A stretch of 64,000 nucleotides of DNA from Euryodendron excelsum (taxonomy: Eukaryota > Streptophyta > Magnoliopsida > Ericales > Pentaphylacaceae), in the NCBI GenBank assembly GCA_033060915.1, contig CM065396.1:4642001-4706000 (forward strand), given 5' to 3'. A model generated the notes under the pieces. That model saw only the letters and a list, made by a program, of their open reading frames with translations, was not told the origin of the DNA and searched no databases. Positions 22,532-33,687 of this stretch are shown one piece after another. The stretch's first letter is position 1; each line of letters begins with the position of its first letter. Both the position numbers and the translations under genes were made by a program.

Positions 22532-24284
22532 TTTTAAGAAAATAGGTTGTTTGACAACCTTTGAAAAGTTTTAAGTTATTTTTGAAAATAACACCAATTT
22601 TGGTCTTTTGAAAACAGAAATCTATGGTTCGGGAGTTGGTTATGTGTAGGGAAGATATCCTAAGATCATCATCCTACCCTGCCTTTTCGGTACCTACATG
22701 TCTAATCACCCTTAATTCACTCACTAGAACAACTGGTTACTATTATCCACTTAATATCCACTTTAGAGTTTTGAAAGCGGGGTTTGGTTGTCACTTTTTG
22801 GATGAATGATGCATGACGCATATTATTAAAAAGACGTTTGAAAATATGGGAGTTTTAAAAGGATTTGAAATAGAAATCTTGAATTGATAGATACTTTTGA
22901 AAAAGGAAACTTGGGTTGAAATAAGGGTTATGATCGTACCATTTTAGGCTGCCTACGCATCCTATTTGATGAGAATGAGGTCATTTGTAGTTCGGGCAAG
23001 AGCCCAATAAAAATTATGTGTGTTAGAGCCTTTGGAATGTTTGAAGATGCTTTAAGGTTGGAAGACACTTTATGGTCTTTGAGAAAAGAGGACTTGAGAA
23101 TTTTAATTTGAAATCAGATGTTGGAGTGTTTTCGAAATTGGATTTGACGACGATTTTGAATGTTTTCGAAATTGACTCAAGAGAGTTTCGAAGTGTTTTT
23201 GAAACAACTCAAGGGAGCCTTGGTAAAGTTTTGGAATAACTCAAGAGAATTTTGAAAATATTTTGACATCTTGTTTTTAAACCTTTGGGGATAGAGTTTG
23301 AGTTAGAATGCTCTTGTGAACTTGTTTTTGAAAAGATTTTTGAAAGTAGTTTTTGAATACTTTATGGAAAGCATGTTTAATGTTTCACTACCTTTGAGAG
23401 GTTCGTTATTGAAGAACTAAACTCTTTTAGAGCAATGAGTTTGAAAACAAATTTAGAAAAAGGGGCTAGAGACTTCCCATTGGTTTCAGAACTTTTGGTT
23501 TGTAGAACCCTTCTTGAATGTCTCACTTACATTTGAATAATCCTAGTCATGAAAGAGTTAGGATTGCTTCAATTGTGTGATGTTTGAAGAACATTTTTGA
23601 AAAGAGCTTTTGAAAACAGTTAGGGTTTTGAAACCCTAATATGGACAACCTTGGAGGTTGTATTTAATGTGTCACTTTTCTTAGAATCCCTTAACCATAA
23701 AGGGTTAGGGACACTTTAGGGTTGTGAGTTTTTAGAAATATTTTGAAAATAGTCTTTGAAAAAATGTTAAGTGTCTAGCCATTGAGACAAGTTTAAGAGA
23801 ACCTCTTGTTAGCATTTTGAAGATCGAGTATAGAAGTATTTGAAAAAATTTTGGGTTTAATTTTTGAAATCTCAAGAAAGTAAGATGCGTTTGGAAAGAA
23901 GTTATGAAAATAGCTTTTCAGTTAAAGATTATTTAAAAGGGGTCCTTGAATTGGAACCTTGAAACTTGCTAACCTTGGTTGGGTTGACTTAGGGTTAAGT
24001 TGACCTAGGGTTACCTTACTTGGGTTAGGTTATACTAAGGTTGGATTAACCTAAGGTTAACTAACTTGGGTTAGGTTAACCTAGGGTTAAGGTGACTTAG
24101 GGTTAACTAAGGTTAGGTTAACCTAAGGTTTGGTTGACCTGGGTTAACTAACTTGGGGTAGGTTAACCTAGGGTTAAGGTGACTTAGGGTTAACTAAGGT
24201 TAGGTCAACCAAACTCTTGGTTGACCTAGGGTTAACTAACTTGGGTTAGGTTAACCTAAGGTTGGACGACTAGGGTTGGTGTGC
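22532..24284 (-). repeat. L3 part 2: minus LTR of subfamily B
   Basis: Continues L3 after L4. It matches the reverse complement of L5 from its 3' part (about 32600 back to 30720), including the GGTTATGTGTAGGGAAGA block, the TCATTTGTAGTTCGGGC block and the telomere-like array at 23976-24270. It is interrupted again at 24284/24285. Confidence 0.75.
23976..24270 (-). repeat. telomere-like GGTTAACC/CCTAGG array in L3
   Basis: Tandem variants of GGTTAACCTAGGGTTAA and ACTTGGGTTAGGTTAACC. Homologous arrays lie at 30716-30890 (L5) and 48430-48680 (L8). The units mix self-complementary GGTTAACC and CCTAGG with AACCCTAG. They are not the plant telomere repeat (TTTAGGG). Confidence 0.75.
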
Positions 24285-25536
24285 TGTCGCGGGCACCAAA
24301 AAATAAAATTGATACTCGAAAAACAAATATGTTGTAGTGTAAGTAAGGATCGTTCCCACGAAGAGTGTTTAGTCTCGTTTTAAGCTGTGTGAACAAGGAT
24401 TAGGGGGTTTTGGATTTAATGAAAACTATTTTTAATAATCACAACTACGAAACAATTCAGATTAAAGTATTGACATCAATCAAAAGAACAAACCTTGGTC
24501 TAGGTCAACATCCACTATCGGAATTTACAACTGATCATTGATGTAAGCATACCAATTCACACACTGAATATTCACTGTTGGAATTATTTTTCTATCTCTC
24601 CTTAGTTGTATTTAATCAGAAACAAGCGATCTGATTAGCCCTAACTATTAAACAACCCAGGAAAAGCACATAAGGTTTAATCTAGCAGCAGCCTTAAGAA
24701 TTAGAGAGATCGATGAAACTAAACAACACAAGCACAAGCAGTTGCATTTAATTTAGTCGAATACCCTTCCTAAGATGTAATAATTCCCAACGCAATCAAT
24801 CATTAAATCTTAGTTGCTTCACAAATCAGAGGAATCTAATAATTACAGATTTGATATCTAACTCAGCAGTAGAATGCAATGATTAATAAACTAGTAGGCC
24901 TCTTAGCAATTAAACAAGACAATCATGAAAATAGGCATAGAACAACATTTGATACTCAAAGCATAAATTAAATAATGAAAATAAATTAAATCTCACAGTT
25001 TATTATTAATTCCGAGGTTTTTGTCTCTTTTGACAAAGATTCAAAGTTTAGTCACGCAAGGCCATGAAAAACAACTCAAGCAATAACCTAGAATAATCTC
25101 AAATATGACCAACCCTAAAAACAAAACAGTCCCAGCTTTTATAGACGTCTAAAAATCTGCAGCTACGTCAAACCGTTTGAACGCCCTTGATACCGTTCGA
25201 ACGCATCGGACTACCGTTCGAATGGTACGTCGAACGCACTTCGAACGGTAAAACTTGCTCTCTGAATCTTTCGAACGCTCTTCAAACTTGAACTTGACGT
25301 GTACCCGTTTGACGTAGCGTTCGAATGCATACTCAGCCATTCGAATGCCTCTTGGGATCATTCGAACGCTGCGTGTATTTTTGCTTGAATTCGTACCTTT
25401 TAAGCTAGGATCCTCTTTCTGGGTATTCCATAGTACCTTAAGTCAAAATATAAGAATAGTGAGTATTTTTAGATACCAAATAAGTATAAAAGATTAAATA
25501 TTACGGGATAAAAATATGATATTTGCATTCTCATCA
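24285..25536 (-). mobile_element. 1.25-kb insertion with TG...CA ends (solo LTR or small non-autonomous LTR element)
   Basis: Interrupts the telomere-like array of L3. On the minus strand it runs from TGATGAGAATGC to GGTGCCCGCGACA. It contains the block GTAAGGATCGTTCCCACGAA (24345-24365), which I associate with plant LTR-element ends. No coding frame is credible. A 5-bp target duplication could not be seen (left flank TGTGC, right flank GTTAA), so the exact ends remain uncertain. Confidence 0.5.
25165..25370. repeat. cluster of TTCGAA(CG) palindromes
   Basis: Within about 205 bases there are at least seven TTCGAA cores, several extended to CGTTCGAACG or CATTCGAATG, at irregular spacing. The 70-residue frame across it (25149-25361, minus) is driven by the repeats. 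Confidence 0.6.
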
Positions 25537-26190
25537 GTTAAGTTAACCTAGGGTTGAAAGGTGGTTTTATACATGAAATTTGAAACTGGGTTTGGAAAAC
25601 CATTTTATGAAAACCACTCAAGTGAGTGTTGGGGTCCTATGGTTGGTATTTGGAAACCACTCAAGAGAAGGTTGCCTTGAAACCATTTCGCCCACGAACT
25701 CAAGGGAGCAAAATTTGTGAAAATAAACATTGAATAGATAGTTTTGATGACTTGAAAATTAAAGAGGATGATCCTTTGAAAATTGATTTTGGAAAAAGCG
25801 GTTTTGAAAAATCACTTTTAAGATATTGAAGACCACTTTAAAGAATAAGGGCTCATATGAATGATTTAAAGGAAATCACTCCAAAGAGGACTCCATTGGA
25901 CTATTCCAACCACAATATTCAAGAGAGCAAAATTTCTAAAAATCAAGGTAAAAATAATGGTTTAGGGAACTAATTTTTATACAAATTAAAAAGAATGAAA
26001 TTTAAGAACCCCTCTTGAAGAGGGTTGTTTTTTAAAACCATTTTGAAGTGAATAGAACCAACTTTAATGAACTAGCGTTTATATGGTCAAGATAATGGAA
26101 AAATCACTCAAGAGAGGGTTCCAAGGGATCATTTTAACCACAAAGTTTAAGGGTCCCAAAATTCAACAAGTCACAAACACAATTCAAAGG
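25537..26190 (-). repeat. L3 part 3: minus LTR of subfamily B, truncated
   Basis: Reverse-complement match to L5 around 30050-30700 (for example ACTCAAGTGAGTG, ACCACTCAAGAGAGGG). Similarity stops near 26160-26200, where plus-oriented internal sequence of the next element begins. The breakpoint is approximate. Confidence 0.65.
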
Positions 26191-26199
26191 TATCCCGGG

Positions 26200-27400
26200 C
26201 CTTCAACCACGTCAATCAACACAATCCCTTTCCCATGGCACATAACCCATAATTAAATACAACTTTCAAGTCAATTTCTTTGCTTTTCAAAAGTTTCCGA
26301 TCTCATTTTTATTTCCCAAAAATTCCAAAAAATTCCCTGAATACTCAAAAAGATTCTCATGATTTTCTAAAGATGTCCTATAATTTTTCTACCTTTAGTA
26401 CAGTCAATTTTTCAATTTTTCCTAATTTTTCCTATTTTTTCAAAAACTCAAAAATTCAAAATTTTTTAAAAAATTACAAAACTGCCTACGATTGTTCTAT
26501 ACATTTTTCTAAGACACCCTATACAAAAATCAAGCACAAACACACAAAACCCATGCCTACACGAGCATTTTTCTAAACCCTGCAGGAAATCCATTTGCAT
26601 AAATATGCAAAATTGTCCAAACACACTCAAATCATCATCAAATCACAAAAGCGATCCGCACATTGTGTTCTAAACATCTCAAAACATTGATTTACACTAA
26701 TCATACGCAAAAAAGAGCATATATACATCAAAATTAACAAAATCTCAAGAATTCTAACATTTGAGTTTTTCGGCAAAATCTGTGTTTTCCGGCAAGAAAT
26801 CGATGACAATAACAACTTTCGACATGTGCCCGACGTCCCCCGATACTTTTCAAACAATACCTAGTTGAAAGCCCTCAAAATCCCTCGTGAGAACTCTCAA
26901 GATTGCCCTAAAATTACGAAACTCGTAAGCAAATACGCCACTGCTCTATTTTAAGAACCCTCGACCTAGCGCATTTGCTACATGCGCCAAAAGAAATTGC
27001 AAACTGGCACATGCACATGTGCCAGGGTTATTTTTGGTCAGGCTTGTGTAGCACACGGGCCAGGCGCTTCAGCTTCCCGCCAAAACTAGTTTTAAATGCC
27101 CCTAAGGCCAAAAATCATTTTTAAGAGTTTTAAAAACCCAGAAAATCACTTTTCAAACTCTCAGTTTCAAATACGCGGACTTTCTGAACCCTAAACTCCA
27201 TAAACTAGCATTTTCAAAACTCGGACCCTGAAAAAATTTCAAAAGAAACAAGATTTTCGAAATTCAATGTTTTAAAAAAAAGAAACTCACCAATAGTCTG
27301 AAGATTTTTCAAACCATCCAAACTATCATCCCTCTGATCGCCTCGCGACCAAAATGAGATTCTTACTGTTTATTTTTCTATCTTCAACAAGCAAAGATAA
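26200..27400 (+). other. truncated 3' internal region of a plus element (E3)
   Basis: Homologous to 41770-43530 of E4 and, reversed, to 3664-5418 of E1: the leader and first intron of the antisense gene. It includes TTTTCCGGCAAGAAATCG and the CCTGCAGGAAATCC block. The PMD exon and everything further 5' in this element are missing. No coding frame. Confidence 0.6.
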
Positions 27401-27415
27401 AAAAAGAGGGTCAGT
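27401..27415 (+). other. polypurine tract of E3
   Basis: AAAAAGAGGGTCAGT immediately before the LTR start. Confidence 0.75.
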
Positions 27416-27607
27416 TGTAAGCACCCCATTTCTGCCCGATCAGCAATCTTCAACCCGACCGGATCCAGTTTCAAATATCACAACACATATGAGCCCAAGC
27501 CGGCTTTTTCAAACTCCAATCCAATCAATTGGTCGCTCCCTAGGGTAGTAAAGCCTAAGGGGAGCTAAAAAGACCATATTCCCTTTAGGCATTCTAGGTA
27601 GTTTTTT

Positions 27608-27946
27608 GAGACTGAGCGGTCTCGGGAACCAATGCCATCTAGGCAGCTTTACGAGATCGGGCAGTCTCAGGAACCAACGCTATCCAGGTAGTTTCCCGAG
27701 ATCGCCAACACCTTATCAAATTCTAAATGGTTCAATTTAGGTACCTGCTAGTCTACCAATGTAGAATGTGTGTCATCCGATAGTTCTCCGAGACCAAGCG
27801 ATCTCGGGGACCAACACTACCCTACAAGTAGCTTTATGAGATAGAGCTATCTCAGGAACCAACACCATCCTACAGGTAGCTTTTTGAGGCCGGGTAGTCT
27901 TAGGGACCAACATTGCACATGAAGCTTTCCGAGACCGAGCGGTCTT
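27608..27946 (+). repeat. tandem GAGAYN...TCTC inverted repeats in U3 of L5
   Basis: Dyads at 27608-27623, 27653-27668, 27789-27806, 27838-27853, 27886-27900 (imperfect) and 27931-27946. The last four are spaced 45-48 bases and separated by GGAACCAACAC-type linkers. Arms differ but remain largely paired: GAGAC/GTCTC, GAGATA/TATCTC and, in L7, GAGATT/AATCTC at 44079-44094. Confidence 0.7.
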
Positions 27947-28432
27947 GGGAACCAACACCTAGGTCAACACCGGTGCCTGCTAGCCTACTCGGTGAAAAAT
28001 GACCAAACCAGCCCCTTGGGCCTCCAGGCACATCTTTAAGAAAGTTCAAAATCCCTCAAGACGGTAAGTCCACCCTTTCGAAGTGTTCTTAGATAGGTAT
28101 ACTCAATATGCCATCCTGCCCAATTCTGGTCCCATTCCAGTCAACTTTGGTCAAAATGACTATTTTGCCCTTGGGCACCCTAGCATAGTACAAGTCCCAC
28201 TGAACAGTGAAAACATCTTCCAGGATTGTCCCTGAATAGTCTGGCACGCTTAATATGCCACTCTAACCCATCCTGACACTTTTCGACCAACTCTGGTCAA
28301 AGTAACCATTTTACCCTTGACAGCCTTAGCGCACCCCGAAACCACACCGACTTTGGGTACCAGATCGATAGATCCTATCATACGCCCCTGTTCAATCCAA
28401 GGTGTGTCCCGTGACTCTAAATACTTCCAAAA

Positions 28433-28880
28433 GTCCCCTAGAGCGTCTCATAGATGCTTCTCTAGGATTGTTTTTTCCTTCTAATTCTTGGATTATAACA
28501 CCATCAAATGACCAAGATATGCATAAAGCAGAGAATTCTCAAAAGCCTATTCGTAGGTCTCTCTATTAATATGACTCGATTGAATAGATTGCTTCTCGAA
28601 GCCCCCGATTGCATGGCTCGAAAACTACCACTTTTAGTAACCCCTGGAGCGTCTCACAGATGCTCCTTCAGGGTTGTCTTTTCTTTCAATTCCCTTATTA
28701 CAATGCACTGTCAAACGACCTAAGAAATGCATAAATTAAGGAATTCTTAAAAGTACTTCCAGAGCACTTTCCATCGGTACGGTCTAATTGGAAAGATTGC
28801 TTCCCGAAGGCCCTGATCACGTGACCCAAAAATTGCTACTTTTGAACATCCACGGAGCATATCATAGTTGCCACGTTTCT
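28433..28880 (+). repeat. ~208-bp imperfect tandem duplication in L5
   Basis: CCCTAGAGCGTCTCATAGAT (28437) recurs as CCCTGGAGCGTCTCACAGAT (about 28644), and a weaker third start is near 28850. Each start forms a stem (CCTAG/CTAGG in the first, CCCTG/CAGGG plus GGAGC/GCTCC in the second). Confidence 0.65.
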
Positions 28881-29196
28881 TGAGACGATATCTCATTCTT
28901 CTGAACACGTTTCAAGCTACTAAAAAAATTTCAGGTTCTTGAAAAACACTAGGAGAACATTGTGGATGCAACTGATTTTCTCGAATCTTTTTTAGATTGC
29001 ACAATTATTGAGGCAAAGTTTAAATGAAAATTCTCGGTGGCAGAGCATATTCTACATGCGCTCAGATTATGATAAGTTTGATCAAAACTTTGCTTGCTCC
29101 CTAAGATTGAGCCAGTACAAAGTGTGCCACGTGGCATTCATACAGTGGAACAGTATTAGCGCATGTACTATATACACCAGGCCTCTCCAGTTTGCC

Positions 29197-29204
29197 TATA
29201 AATA
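29197..29204 (+). promoter_or_regulatory. TATA box of L5
   Basis: TATAAATA in the context GCCTATAAATACAAGCC, as in the other LTRs. A CCACGTGGC G-box lies about 65 bases upstream (29127-29135). Confidence 0.7.
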
Positions 29205-30715
29205 CAAGCCTCCCCCTTTGCATATTCTAGAATCGAAAACAGCAGCGAAGCTTTGCAGAAATAGCTTCTGAACTCCGAAATTCCATATACACCTCATCCT
29301 CCAAGCACCTAAGTTAGATTCAACCTTTCTCTAGCCCATACACTCCACTTACGATGCTACCAATGCCTTAGAAGAACCATTTCCAGCCCCTTTAAGGCTC
29401 TCCAGGGCCATTCAAGTTTAAGGTAAGTCATCCATGGAAGCTTCAAAGTGCTTTGAAGATAAAGGTAGTGTTCTCTTTTACATTTTACTATTTCTACTCT
29501 TCTCTTCTCTTCTCCCTTCTAGCCTACTTAGGCTATTCTCTATTTTAAACCCCCATCTTATACCCCTTTTCTTTCATGCTTAAAAAAAATGGCTTCTAGT
29601 TCATGCATAGAGGAAAGCTTATGAGAGCCACCGTGTAGGGGTATCTCTCACTAGCCTACTTTAAGATGGTATGGCCTTAGAGCACTTTGCAATTTGGTGT
29701 GGCCTATAGCCTTGTATGAACTCATGACCCCCTTGCATATGGTTACCATATTCATATATTGCATACTTGACCTCATTTTCATGTCCATCATCATTTTGCG
29801 AAAACTTTCACTATCTTCATTTCTATATTTTTTCAAATTCTACATCCAAGTGTTTTCTCGAAAATGGTTCTAAGAGTTGGTTCCTTGAAGCCTATGTCAA
29901 TTTCTATATCTTAGAGAAGCCCCTTTCTTAGTCCCTTGACTTCATTTTGCATCATCTCATTTTACAATCTTTAAGTTGCATTAAAATGGTTTTCAAACCG
30001 TGTATTCAATATGATTTCCAAAGTTTTGCTCTCTTGAGTTTTGTGGTTGAAATGGTCCATATGGAACCCTCTCTTGAGTGGTCTCCTCATTTATTGACCA
30101 TAGGAACCCTAACTCACTAGAGTGGTTTGTACACCCCAAAAGTGATTTTAGAAACATCCTTCTTCAAAAAGGGTTTTCAAGAGTTCATTCTCTTTAATTT
30201 GCATAAAAATGGTTTTCCAAAACTACCATTTTCATCTTGATTTTTGGAAGCATTGTTTTCTTGAATATTGTGGTTGGAATGGTCCCATGGAGTCCTATTT
30301 GGAGTAATTTCCTTCAAATCAATCATATGAACCCATATTCTTTAGAGTAGTTTTCAAAATCTTAAAAGTGGTTTTCCAAAACCTCCTTTTCAAAAACAAT
30401 TTTCAAAGGTTCATTCTTTTTAATTTTCAATCAAAGAAGTCTTCAAACTATTTATTCAATATTGATTTTCAGAAGTTTTACTCTCTTGAGTTAGTGATTG
30501 AAATGGTTCCAAGACAACCCTCTCTTAAGTGGTTTCCAAATACCAACCATATGAACCTAACACTCACTTGGGTGGTTTTCATAAAATGGTTTTCAAAACA
30601 CACTTTCAAGTTTCATGCATAAAGCCACCTTTCCAAAACCACTAGTTCTAAACCCTAATTCAAAACTACCTTTCCAAAATCACTAAGTCCAAACCCTAGT
30701 TCAAAACCACCTTCC

Positions 30716-30890
30716 AACCCTAGGTTAACCTAACCCAAGTTAGTTAACCTTAGGTTACCTTAACTCTAGGTTAACCTAACTCTAGTTAGTTAATCCTAGG
30801 TCAATCCAACCCTAGTCCAACCTAACCCTAGTTGTCCAATCCTAGGTTAACCTAACCCGAGTTAGTTAACCCTAGGTCAATCCAACAAGA
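30716..30890 (+). repeat. telomere-like array in L5
   Basis: Variants of AACCCTAGGTTAACCTAACC in tandem, flanked by ordinary LTR sequence. Confidence 0.75.
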
Positions 30891-32661
30891 TTGGTAAGTT
30901 TCAAGGCTCTAATTCGAAGACACCTTTTCAAATGATCATTCAATTCAAAATCATTGTCATAACATACTTTCAAAAATATCTTACTCTCTTGAGATTTCAA
31001 AAATTAACTCCAAAATCTTTTCAAATACTCCCATACTCTATCTTCAAAAATGCTTCCAAGAAGTCCTCTTAAAATTATCTTGACAAAAAATGGCTAGACA
31101 CTTAATATCTTTCAAAAACTATTTTCAAAATGCTTTCAAAAACTCACAACCTTAAAGTGTCCCTAACCCTTTATGGTTAGGGACTCTAAGGGAAGGTGAT
31201 ACATTATATACAACCTTCAAGGTTGTCCTTACTAGGGTTCCAAAGCCCTAAGTGTTTTCAAAAGCTCTTTTCAAAAATGATTTTCAAACATCATATTTTT
31301 AAAGCAACCCTAATCCTTCCATGGTTAAGATTGTTCAAGTATAAGTGAGATATTCAAAAAATGTTTTATAACCCTAAAGTTTTAAAAACGAAAGGGAAGT
31401 CTCTAGCCCTTTTCCCAAACTTGTTTTCAAAACTCGTAGCCCTAAAGGAGTTTAGTTCTTCAATGAGTAACCTCTTAAAGGTGATGAAACATTAAACATG
31501 CCTTTCATAAGGTATTCAAAAACTACTTTCAAAAGCATTTTGAAGACATGTTCACAAGAACATTTCTAATTGAAACTCTACCTCCAAAGTTTTCGAAACA
31601 AGACTTCATAATATTTTCAAAACTCCCTTGAGGTATTCCAAAACACTTTCAAAACTCCCTTGAGTTGTTTTAAAGCACTTCTAAAACTCCCTTGAGTCAT
31701 TTGAAAAACATTTCAAAACTTCCTTGAGTTAGTTTAAAAAACGTTTAAAATCAACTTCAAATCCCAATTTCAAAAAAAAAAAAAAAAAACAATTCAAAGA
31801 TCTCAAGTCCTATTTCAAAGGCATTTTTCTAAAACTCTCAATTTTTCTTTTTCCAAAGATCACAAAGTGTCTCCAAACTTTTTCAAAGACCTCAAAGTGT
31901 CTTCAAAACTTTCAATGGCCTCAATGTGCCTCTTTTCTATCGGGCCCTGGGTCGAACTACGAATGATTTGATTTTCACCAAATGAGATACGTGGGCAACC
32001 TAAAATGGTACGGTCAAAACCTTTATTTCAACCCAAGTTCCCTTTTCAAAATTTTCTATCAATTCAAGATTTCTATTTCAAATAACTTCAAAACTTTCGT
32101 ATTTTCAAACACCTTTCCCAAAACGTGCATTATGTATTATTCATCCAAAAAGTGTTAACCAAACCTCGTTTTCAAAACTCTGAAGTGGATACAAGTGGAC
32201 AATTTGTAGCCAGTGATTCAAGTGAGTGAATTAAGGGTGATTAGACATATAGATACCGAAAGGGTAGGGTAGGGTGATGATTTTAGGATATCTTCCCTAC
32301 ACGCAACCGACCCCCAGACCATAGATTTGTATTTCGAATACCAAATCGGAGTCACGTTTTCAAAAGGGCTTTCAAAAGGTTATTAAGATCTCTTTTCCAA
32401 AAACCTTCTTAAAAATGACATTTTCAAAACCTTTTCGAGAAATCTAAGTTTAGTCTTCGGATTACACTTAGTTTTAGGCAACCTAATACATCTTTAACTA
32501 TGTTAGGTGGTGACTCCAAACTTTTTTAAAAACCCTTGTTTAAGTCAATTTTAAGATCAAACCTAGTCACACTCATCATTTTAGGAGGATGAGTTCTAAT
32601 GAGAGAGTACCGTGTTTTTTCCGTAGCTAAGAGGGCTTGGTCTGAAAATTGGGGCGCAACA

Positions 32662-33534
32662 CGTAACTTCGATACCTTAGCCTGCACCCAAACTAAGGCC
32701 TGTCATAACCTAATAAAGAATAACATATTAAATCATATTTTGGCCCATCCATTGTCAAGCCCTCTACCTCCAACCTTCAATGGCGCCCTCACTTGCGAGT
32801 ATCATTCGAACGACCAAGGGCATGACACCAAAAGCTATTTCTCGCTTAAAAATAAAATTCAAGACTTGATAGACAATAAGACCATTAACTTACAACCGTT
32901 AAACCCTACTCCTACCTCCAATGTAACCAAAAATCCTCTGCCAGACCACACAGTCAACGTGATACTAGAGCAAATAGAGGAGGAAGGTGAATTAGGCGTG
33001 ATCATGGTCAAATATTATGAAGGGGACTAGGAGACTGATAAAGAAAGTGATTGGGAGGAGGAATTCCCACCATACCCGATCTATCTTTATAACCCCAATG
33101 AAGTACATGATCCTTCTGACTGGCCGATTGAGGAGCCCATACCTGTGGAGGAGAAATCTGCCAAAGATATGGCTGCTGATGGTTAGGGTGATGAGTTTCT
33201 ACACCCTAGGTATGCCGCGGCTGTGTGCCACCTATTGGAGAACCCCTAGCCCACAACTGAGTTTAACTACGAAGACATGGGCTAGGAACTAGAAAAGCCA
33301 AAAGCATCGGCAGAGCCGTTCGAGATGGAGGGAGGCGAGCTAGCTACCCTATTTTTGGAAGAACTTGAAAAGGCCATGGGGGACAATAAGAAGGTCAATG
33401 AAGCTGACAACTGCACCATCACTGTCAACACACTCAGAGCCCTAGAAAAAGTCTTCACCTGCCTTGCCTTGGCCGGGGATTGTAATGATGGATGGAACAT
33501 TAGAAATGTGGGCATCGTCCCAAAACCAGACTAA
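32662..33534 (+). pseudogene. gag 3' fragment of an Ogre/Tat-like element
   Basis: Begins abruptly after L5 with FDTLACTQT, homologous to FTQLACTQT in E1 gag. It then has CEYHSNDQGHDTKSYFSLK, in which the last knuckle cysteine is replaced by tyrosine, followed by KIQDLI. An acidic region follows, with TAG/TAA stops near 33030, 33185, 33248 and 33283. The tail at 33325-33534 is open for 69 codons and ends NVGIVPKPD. The E1 gag ends with the same type of tail and stop position. The N-terminal part is missing; the copy is inactive. Confidence 0.7.
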
Positions 33535-33687
33535 AAAGGATTCTCTTCAAAAGCGTACAAGAGAGGGGTGTTTTCACCCACTTTCTTTCTATCCCTTTTA
33601 TTTTTTGTTTTTAGATTAATGTTTACATTTCCATTCTTCTAAAGAACGATATGCTTTTCATAATAAAAAGATAATTTTTTATTCAAT
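33535..33687 (+). other. sequence downstream of gag stop
   Basis: Homologous to the sequence after the E1 gag stop (9213 down to about 9090): shared AAGAGAGGGGTGT and CTCACTTTCTTTCTAT-type blocks. No frame. It ends where the E4 LTR begins. Confidence 0.6.

Larger units (their letters stand above)
27416..32661 (+). repeat. L5: LTR of E3, subfamily B (5,246 bp)
   Basis: Starts TGTAAGCACCCCATTTCTGCC directly after a PPT, so it is a 3' LTR. It ends TTGGGGCGCAACA. Inside are GAGAC-type dyads (27608-27946), an about 208-bp duplication (28433-28880), a TATA box at 29197, the telomere-like array 30716-30890 and the terminal stem-loop near 32570. The right flank is directly a gag fragment, with no PBS between. 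Either the element inserted into another copy's gag or a deletion or recombination joined them. Confidence 0.8.

Noticed and set aside
30716..30890. True interstitial telomere
   Set aside because: The repeat is GGTTAACC/AACCCTAG mixed, not TTTAGGG, and it occurs at the same LTR position in three copies.
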